NCBI GenBank assembly: GCA_035222895.1
Contig: JAVYIG010006849.1
Span: 46,894 to 110,893, forward strand
Source: Strongylocentrotus droebachiensis
Taxonomy: Eukaryota; Echinodermata; Echinoidea; Camarodonta; Strongylocentrotidae
Length of the DNA: 64,000 nucleotides
Direction: 5' to 3'
The notes below the pieces were generated by a model. The model ran no database searches, was not told the DNA's origin, and saw only the letters and a list, made by a program, of their open reading frames with translations. Every line of letters begins with the position of its first letter. Within the stretch, counting starts at the first letter, position 1. Position numbers and translations under genes: made by a program. This document shows, in pieces, positions 51,701 through 60,700 of this stretch.

Positions 51701-54700
51701 CACGTTATCCATAGCTACTGAGCGATGCGAGGGTTTGGCGCGAAAGGATTTTTACATAGATGCAAAACGCGCACCTCGCCTCCCCGATGCGCAGTATGGC
51801 TTCAATCAAGGCATCCTTCCTGATGTAGGAGACTCTAATCGGGTTATCCATAGCCAAGATCGGTCAATTTCGAGGGGAAATCTCATCGCTTGTTCCTTTT
51901 TTTGAGATTTGCTTTCTTTATGCTTTTTCATAATGGTCAAAGATGTTGGTTTACTTTGAAGATGAGAGTGTAAAATTTGTAGTTTATCGAGGTCCGTTAT
52001 TTATTCCACTAATAATTCAAGCTCAACGCCTGGTCTATAATGTATGTCATACAAAGAAAAAACTTTCTAATTTCTTAATTTTCTTTGTTAACTAAACCAT
52101 ATCGAGTTTAAACCCCGGGTTTCAATCTTTAGTAAAATACATGCCTCAGTCTTTCTAACTTATGATATGATGATGATGAAGATGTCGTTAGAACAAATAA
52201 ACATCGCAGAACGTTTAATAATGGGAATTCCAATTGCTCAATTTGAATTATGGCAATCAGAGAACCTCTAAGTATTTGTTTCTATAATTTTGTTCCGAAT
52301 ATGTTATAAATCAGCTAAATATACATGAGGGGAGGAATTCACTAATGCTAGGTCCATCGCAGGTATTTTTAGTTGAATTTCTTTTTTTTCACAAAAGACA
52401 TGGAATTGTGGATTAGAGATCCATGGATGCCTCTGAAATCATGAGCTCGGAGTGTCGTCATCTAATAGGAAATGGATGAATAGGAAGGTAATTTGGCTAT
52501 CTACATGGCTAGAAATCAGATCTATCAGCAACTCGCTTTAATGTCTGCGAGGCAATATGACTCGACAAAGTTTTACTTTTATGAATACTGCGTACGTGTG
52601 TGACTTTGAAGGTCTCCAATTCAGGCTGTAGAAAGCTGTAGGAAATTGATGTTTTAAAGCGTGCTGAAAGTTAAATATTAATGAACAGATGTGGTTTAAA
52701 TACTGGATTAATGATCTCCTAAATGTATAGCTTTGAAAGAACCTTTAGTTCATCTATTTCAATAAATATCATTAAAAATATACATCCTGCACCAAAAATC
52801 TCTTTCTCCATCTCTCTCTCTCTCTCTCTCTTTATCACTCTCTCTCACTTTCTTTCTCTCTTTCTTGCCTGCGCTCTTGCCCTCCTTTGAGACCACACTG
52901 TCGACCTAATGAATGTTAACAATTGACAATTTTGTGAGGTACAACTGACGCATTTTCACAGCAGCAGTGGATGAAGTTCATGAATTTCCGATGTGGTTTT
53001 ACAATACTGTTTTGTACTCTCACGGAGCTAGATCGTATAATTCTTGGTCACGTGATAAGGATTTTGAGGGATGAGCCCGTGACGATGACGCACCGATCTG
53101 TAGAACAAACTTTCACCTATGAGGTAAATTCCTCCTCGGGAAATGAGGGATTTGCGTAGCATCGAGTCACTCCATAGAACAGTTTCCAAAAAATGCTTGA
53201 CCAATCAAAGTTGACACTGTTTGTCACTTGCTAAATCGAGGTTTGAGGCTGTTAATAGGCTGTTTGACTTGACCGTTATGATCGGTGTGCAAGAATGACT
53301 AACACTTAATTTCACAAGTAATTAATCATTAGCATAGCCAAAGAAGGGCAGAGGTAACTTCCCGCTGTACCCTCACGTATTTGTATAGTGCTTATCTAAT
53401 TTTATATGTCTATTGTTGGTAAACGAAAGCTGTATCATGTTCAATTCCTGGGCACGTTTTGTTTGAGCCCCACCCCAAAGACAGAAATTGTGTGACAGGA
53501 GAACAAAATAAAAGTTGGCGTAGGTAGCCCTTGCATAATACTAGTCCTCTCAATCATTAAATCAATACACTTAACGTCCCGACGTAAAGTCAATTTTGTT
53601 GACATCAGTTTCAGTTTCAAGTTTTTTATTTCTGCATTTTCCATAAACAATAACAAAAAATAACAATGAATACATTTTAGCAATATAATGATAAGTAATA
53701 CAAGTAGTAATTCATATAAATAAATAAATATAAATAATCAATAGTACAATTAATCGTATTTGAAAAGAAAGAAAGAAAAGGGGAGAATGCAGAAGACCGA
53801 TATCGTAAGCAGAGCTTGAAATGATACCGGCCTTACAAAAGGACATGTATCTCACAACCGATAGTCGAATACTTATTATTTTCTAACGAATTCGGCACCC
53901 CTTCCATTTTGTCAATGGAAATCGACATTTGGCTTGATTGTGGTGGATTGATATTATGATTAAACTAATGAAAATTAAAAACATTTAGACAAGTTTGTAA
54001 TCCATCAATCAAAAACGTAGATATATCTTTAGCATCAGTTGGTATCAATGTAAGAATGTGATCACAAAACATTACTAACAGCTGTACGGATATCACCATA
54101 CGTTTTGGCAGGAGTACTGACATAAGCAGTAATAGTTTCTAGTGTTGGTGTATATCAATAGTATCAGTATAAGGTTAAGGTAAAGGGAGATTATCGTCAT
54201 GATAATGTTTGTACCGTAGATAATGTTAGGCCATGATGGCCATGTTCTGGAAGGTTGACAAATAACTGTCATGATAGAGGCCTATCGACAAAGAAGATTT
54301 CTTTTTTGGATAACATTACCTTGTAGGACACGAAAATCATGATAACAGAGGTCGAAATTTGGGGACATCTAAATCTGTGATGACTATCAATTTGTATCGA
54401 ACTTTAATTTGTATCAATGGTGCTATTTACATGTAGCTGTTATCATATTTATGACAGTATTTTAGGCATATACTTGGCACTTGCCCCTAGACAACTTCAT
54501 GAAAATAATACACCTTAACATTGTCCTTGCAATGGTTATGCATAAGGCCAGAAATACAAGTAGCATAGCTAATTGTGAGAATTATAAACATATAGATCCG
54601 CATCATAATTTAATAACATTTTATTTAAATCAATTTTATGATTTTGCTATAAACGTCAAAATGAACTTACTATACGTGTAGTATCTATGGGAGAATAAAG

Positions 54701-57700
54701 AAAATGTTATACAAATATATATTCTTGATTAAATTGTCTTATTCATCAAGCGGAAAGGTTTTACCTGATCTAGTTGACACACGTGTATCAAAGCTTTAAT
54801 CAGGGGTTTAACGATTTCAATGCACACTTGTTTACCATGAAGGACCTTCACCTTCTGTATCTTTTTTTCCTTTCATTTTCAACTTTACAGAATCATCGAG
54901 TTCTACCAAAAGCATTGATGTCGGTAACATACGGGACAAAGTATTCTGTCTCAACCAGCTCTTTAAACATTTTACATTCTAGAATGATGAACGTTTTACA
55001 TTTGTTTTTAATTTGAGAAGATACAAAAAAAAGTTCATGTGAGGAAAGTTTTGGCTTTGGATGTTTTACCGTGGTTGAGGGTAGGAAACCTTTAGCGCTC
55101 GTCAACTTCCGTCTCAGTGACTCAGAGCAATCGGGAAATGGATCAACTTCAAACATATGTTTCTCAACGTTCTGCTTTACCAAATGTGACAACTACAGGA
55201 GAATCACATTAAAATAAAGTCCAATGCAACTCTCTAAACATTTCCATATATGCGGGATGTACAAAGCGGAGGACTGTGGAGGAAGAGGATTGGGCAATGT
55301 ATTTGTTGTATGGCAATTGTGACTTCATGTTATACCTGTCACGACTTACCCGGATGTATATTCATGAAGGATGATGATACTGTGTTTGATTAAACCAAGG
55401 CAAAAAGAAGGACAAACTTGGTGCGTCGTAAAGCGTTTAAATTCTATCAATTTTAATTTTTCAACTAACCATCAATCTTGTAGAAAATCACTTTTGCAGT
55501 GTATTTCTGCTAGCTTTTTCGTCTCGCACCTCTTGAAGTAAGAATTTACTTTAAGCAACCACCTCTTTACCACAAATGACAAATGCCTTCATGGTCATTG
55601 ACTTGGGGACTCTGAGTCAGCCATCTTGTAATATGTTACCACATAAACCCAGATGTCATTGTCCGTATTTCTGGCTTTATGGTACAATGAGAGGGGGTCA
55701 GTAATACCTCATTTTAAAGATAACCAACACAATCATGTTCAAAACGTTCTCACTGTTGACGAATCTTTCTCTTTCTAATATCACAGGGCTTTCAAATACA
55801 GAATAATCAAAGACTCGACATTTTACAAAGTTCCCTTCTTTCAAGAGTTCTAGATGATGAAGTACAAGCAGTGGCGTAGTAAGGGGTTCAGCCATCGGTG
55901 GGGGCACTGTGTCATGGGAGGGGCATCAAACTTAGACCTGTTGGTGTGAGAGGAGATAATGGAGTGGAACGTATCGGCCTAGTTTCACCTCGCCTTCCCT
56001 TCCCATTCAGTCTCCTTTATTTTGCATCGCCATTCGATAGTGGCACGTGTCCCTCCTCCTCCTCCCCCTCCCCCCCATAACACACCTTCCCAAAAGCTCC
56101 GCCATTAAGTACAAGTGTACGTAGGCCTAAACAGTCGAGTTTCTGTACGTGATTTTGTTAACAACACTTTGCATGAGTCTGTCACATGATGACGTCATCA
56201 TTCTTGAACAGTCTGTATCCATCATCGTGTACTCTCGTAGCAGACATGTTGTTCAGGATGGTAACCATGGTAACAGGATAGGCAACTATTTCCCCTATAT
56301 TACGGCATTATCATCCTCCCTAAAAACCCAAACTAGACTTTGTCTAGGATAACACCTGTTCAAGGTCAATACAGATTGTATACTTTGAAACTTTTATCTG
56401 ATATTTTACATCAGATCATTTCAAATGTGTATGCAGGTAGCTGCTTGAAAATGTTACCGTTTTATATTAGTTGTTGAAAGACAGGAAGAAGGAGAGAAAG
56501 AAAGAAAGAAAGATAACAAAAAAATAAACAAAGTGAAAGAAAGAAAAAAGACAGAAAGAATAAAAGAAGAATTAAAGAAAGCTGGTGAAATATTTTTTTT
56601 TTTTTATTCTGTGAATAGATTCGTTTTATCTCATTCCAAGCACTTGATAATAACAGTAGGATAGTTGGCAAGCATTTTGTTTTTTATTTCAAAATTTCGA
56701 CATCGAAGTGGATATCATTAGTGAAAAGGTTTACACTGTGAATTTCTTACCAGGTAAAAGGCCTATAATGATATAAATTGAATGGCGGATCTAGAACTTC
56801 ATAAATGAAGATCAGTTGTCATCAAACTTACTACAGTATACTAAGAGTGTCTATATAGGATATGACATAAAATACGTCACGATGACGTCATTATTTGACC
56901 ATGATGATATCCGACTAGACTATTATAGGGACCTCGGTCTTGTCTAGAGCAGTCTCGTTTTGATAATAGTGACCAAAATTATTGTAGTAGTAAGGTGAAA
57001 TGTCAAGATACAAGTGGCATCGGCCTATATTCTTTTTTGTTTGTTTCCTAACATTAGGTTAACCTTATATAGAGGCTTTGCATAGATTCGTCGCACTTAC
57101 CTACAGGGGCGGATCTAGCTTTTTGCTAAGGGGGGGTTTGACCAAAATAATGACGATGCGGAGCATCGTCCACGAGCCGCGAAGCGGCGAGCCGATTTTT
57201 TGGGGGGTGTTTATTTGAACCCCGTAAGTGATGTTTTCCTGGCATCTATTAACACAATGGAGACCATAAAAAGCAGTGCATGATAACGTCTTTTTAAATC
57301 AAGTAACAGTTAAATACACAGTTATATCCAGAGTTATCATGTGTTTGGTTAAGTTACCAGATGAGTTGAATATCTTCTCACAATATTTGCACTTGAAAGG
57401 GTTTCTCTCCAGCGTGCGTTCTTTTTTCTTTCTTTTTTTCTTTTTTTTTTTCTCTTTTTTTCCTTTTTTTTTGGGGGGGGCCGCCCAAGGGGGGGTTTAA
57501 ACCCCCTAAACCCCCCCCCCCGTAGATCCGCGCCTGACCTATACAATAATTGTCATCACTCTGCGATTTTGTTCTTATCAAGAGGTTTTATGTTTTATGT
57601 TGTTTGTATATGTTGTTTTGTTATTGTGTTTTTTATAGTTTTTTTAATTTTTTTTTGTTTAGTTTTGTTTTTGGTATGATATTTAGTTTGGTTTAGTTTA

Positions 57701-60700
57701 TTTTGGGCAATTTAACTTTTATTTTCCCAAACTCATGTCATAAATTATTGTGCTACTTGTGTGCACAACGAGTTATTATCATCCTCGTACCGTTATATGT
57801 AACATACGGGAGAGCATTATACTCCTATCGTGCATTAATTGTCAATGTATTTGATATAAAATGACTTGGTTCCTCTACTGCATGATGAAATGTTATTAGA
57901 TTTCTAAACTGTATAAACAACTTAATATGATTATTTTAACCATTTAAAGATATCAAAACAAAACGTGAACGTATATATGAGTCTTTGTTTTTCTTGAGTT
58001 TTTTCCCTTTTGAATAGATAAAAACATTTAAAATAGAAAATCTAAATGAAAGGTGTACACCTTGGACATCACGATTTTGTTTTAATGTCAATCATAACTA
58101 GATAAAGATACTGGTTAAACTGTTGTGTATATTTACACTATTAAAGAAAAACTACGATGGTCTAGTTACAAAAATATGATCTTATCTTGTCCTGATATAA
58201 TGCCCACCCCTTCCCAATATAGCCATAAAAATATACGTTATTATTAGTCTCCATGAATATTATGACAATATATTCGTAAAGTAAGGAAAACTATGCAGGA
58301 ACACAAGACGATCATCATGTGTTTGAGATATATTGGATTCCTTCTCAGTCCTGTGATGTCTTCTCGCATTACTGTCCATGACATTGTATACAGTGACCAG
58401 AGATAAACAGTCCCACTGTACAGGAAGTCGTGTAAGGAAATCGCTAACTGATCAAAGACACTATACAGATAACGCGTTGAATGGTCTATTCCGATCCAGA
58501 AGGGATATTTTTATTTAGATAAACATGTGTAGTGTGTATACTAGTATAATGAATATAAAGAATACTTTTGTTGAGAAATATATAATATTACGAGCCTCGG
58601 GTATTTTGTAACGCTGATTGGACATCATGTTACAACCGACTACTATATTTGAAGGCCTACTATTTATTTTAATCTACGTAATATAGATGTAGGTATGATA
58701 TTTACCGTTGTGATAGCCATGGTGTATTCAGTAGAATATATCATTGTTGATTAGACAGTAGTTATTTTTTCTTTCTTTCTTGAAACAAGTTTTAAAAAAT
58801 AGGATTCATATATGATAATTAAGATTGCTGCTATTTATAAGTTATAACACTGTCTTGAGTTTATTACAGAGATGACTTGGTACTTTCAAGTACCTTACTT
58901 TTGTAGAACTTAAGCAACAGTTGTTAACTTGAAGACAGAGAAAGAAAGAAATGAGAGAGTTCTTAGGGAAGGGGTAAAATATGCAAGAATAAAGAGAGAA
59001 GCAGAGGGACAAAAACAGATACAGGGAAAGACAGAGAGTTTTTGACTTGCAGAGATCCTATATAGAATCATTCCTGGGGCTGTAAATATGAATCATTGGA
59101 TCACGTGACATCTTCCTTTAAAAGACCCGACTCTTACCCATCCCTCCCATACCGAGTATAGCCGAATGACCTTGATATGTATTCTGACCACACCCAATTG
59201 ACATTTAAGCTGAAGTGGGGTTTGGAAAAGTTTACAACATGTTGTACGGCAAATATCCTAGACTATAAACCGAATTTCTTACTTCAACCTCGGACCATAT
59301 ACCTAATATTATTCCTAAACATAACCTAACCTAACACCCTATTGCAACCCTAGACCAACGTTCCTATAACCGGCTTATATTTTATAAAGTCAAACACATG
59401 ACAATCGATGTCGAAGAACAGGAGAACGAGTAAAACATCTAGTGCATCTCGACGGTTCACGCTCGAACAGATAAGAAGCTAAAAAGGTTTTAATAAATGC
59501 TGAAAAAATGTATCTTTAGGTTGTTTTAAACATTATTAAGCAACCCCTTTAAGAGATATAGACATTTATTATAGGTCAGAATATGAATACTTCACATTTA
59601 AAGAATTGTATGTTTAGTCCTACCTTTTATTACTCAAAATTGCGTAAAGAACCACCCCCCCCCCCATGTCGATTGCACATCAATACTCGAGAGCAGTCAT
59701 GTTGCATAATACATGTCCTATATTCATAGACCACAAAACAACTCACATGTTAACCACGGACGTTGAAACTGTTATGCATTATGGGCAGACCCCCCCCCCC
59801 CCCCCCATTTTTTTTTTTTTTTAAAGGGAGAAAGAGAGAGTTCGTGCATACATATACATAAATACAATAAACAAAACAAACAAACGCAAAACTTGTTTTC
59901 ATTTGCTCAGGATCCGCTTTTTGGCTATTTGCCTCGTTCTTTGCAATATGCTTACTGCAATGATCTTTAAAGTTCAAACACATTGTACCGTATTTTGTCA
60001 GAGGGAACTAAATATGATTTAAATCAATCAATAACAAAACGGTGGAGCGCCAGGAGTGCCAAGTATGACAGACATGAACCAATCATTGATATTAATATCA
60101 CAATCAAACGTGTGCCTATCACACGATGAATAATTACAATGTATATGATGAGCAATGTTTTACCCTCCTACTGCCGTGCCCCCCCCCCTCCCCCCCCCCC
60201 CACAACCCACGGGTAAACCAACGCTTCTGCTGTCAACTGCGCCTTCCTATCGCCTTCAGTATGTCGACAATCATTACACAACCTCTGGAGAAATGTTTTT
60301 GTAAGGTGTTAGGCAAACATGTGCGACACCCTAGAACCTATCATATCCGTGGGTTTTGTGGTTTAATATGCAGATAAGCAGCGAAACCACCAGTTAAACT
60401 ATCATATTTTATTGATATTGATTCTACTTTGACCGGGTATGTTTTAACTATCTATTTGAAAATAACTAAATCATTCTGTTAATATCAATGTGCATACATA
60501 TTTTTTTTAAGTGCCAAATTCATTTAAATTTGTAATGCTTCATTCATTCTAGAAAGTGCTATTCTTTAGATAAATGGCTGTTTATTCTTAACTCATTTGA
60601 ATCAACAGAATAATAATCAATGATATTGACAACTAAGATTTAGTTTACATTCCATACGACAACTATATCACATCGTTCATTAATACATTTGTTTACAACT

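Noticed and set aside
51594-51905. 103-codon plus-strand open frame
   Set aside because: No family recognised, no Kozak or splice support; treated as chance.
53441-55192. Several open frames of 60-99 codons within intron 1
   Set aside because: Low-complexity or AT-rich translations without domains; no repeat or exon logic could be supported.
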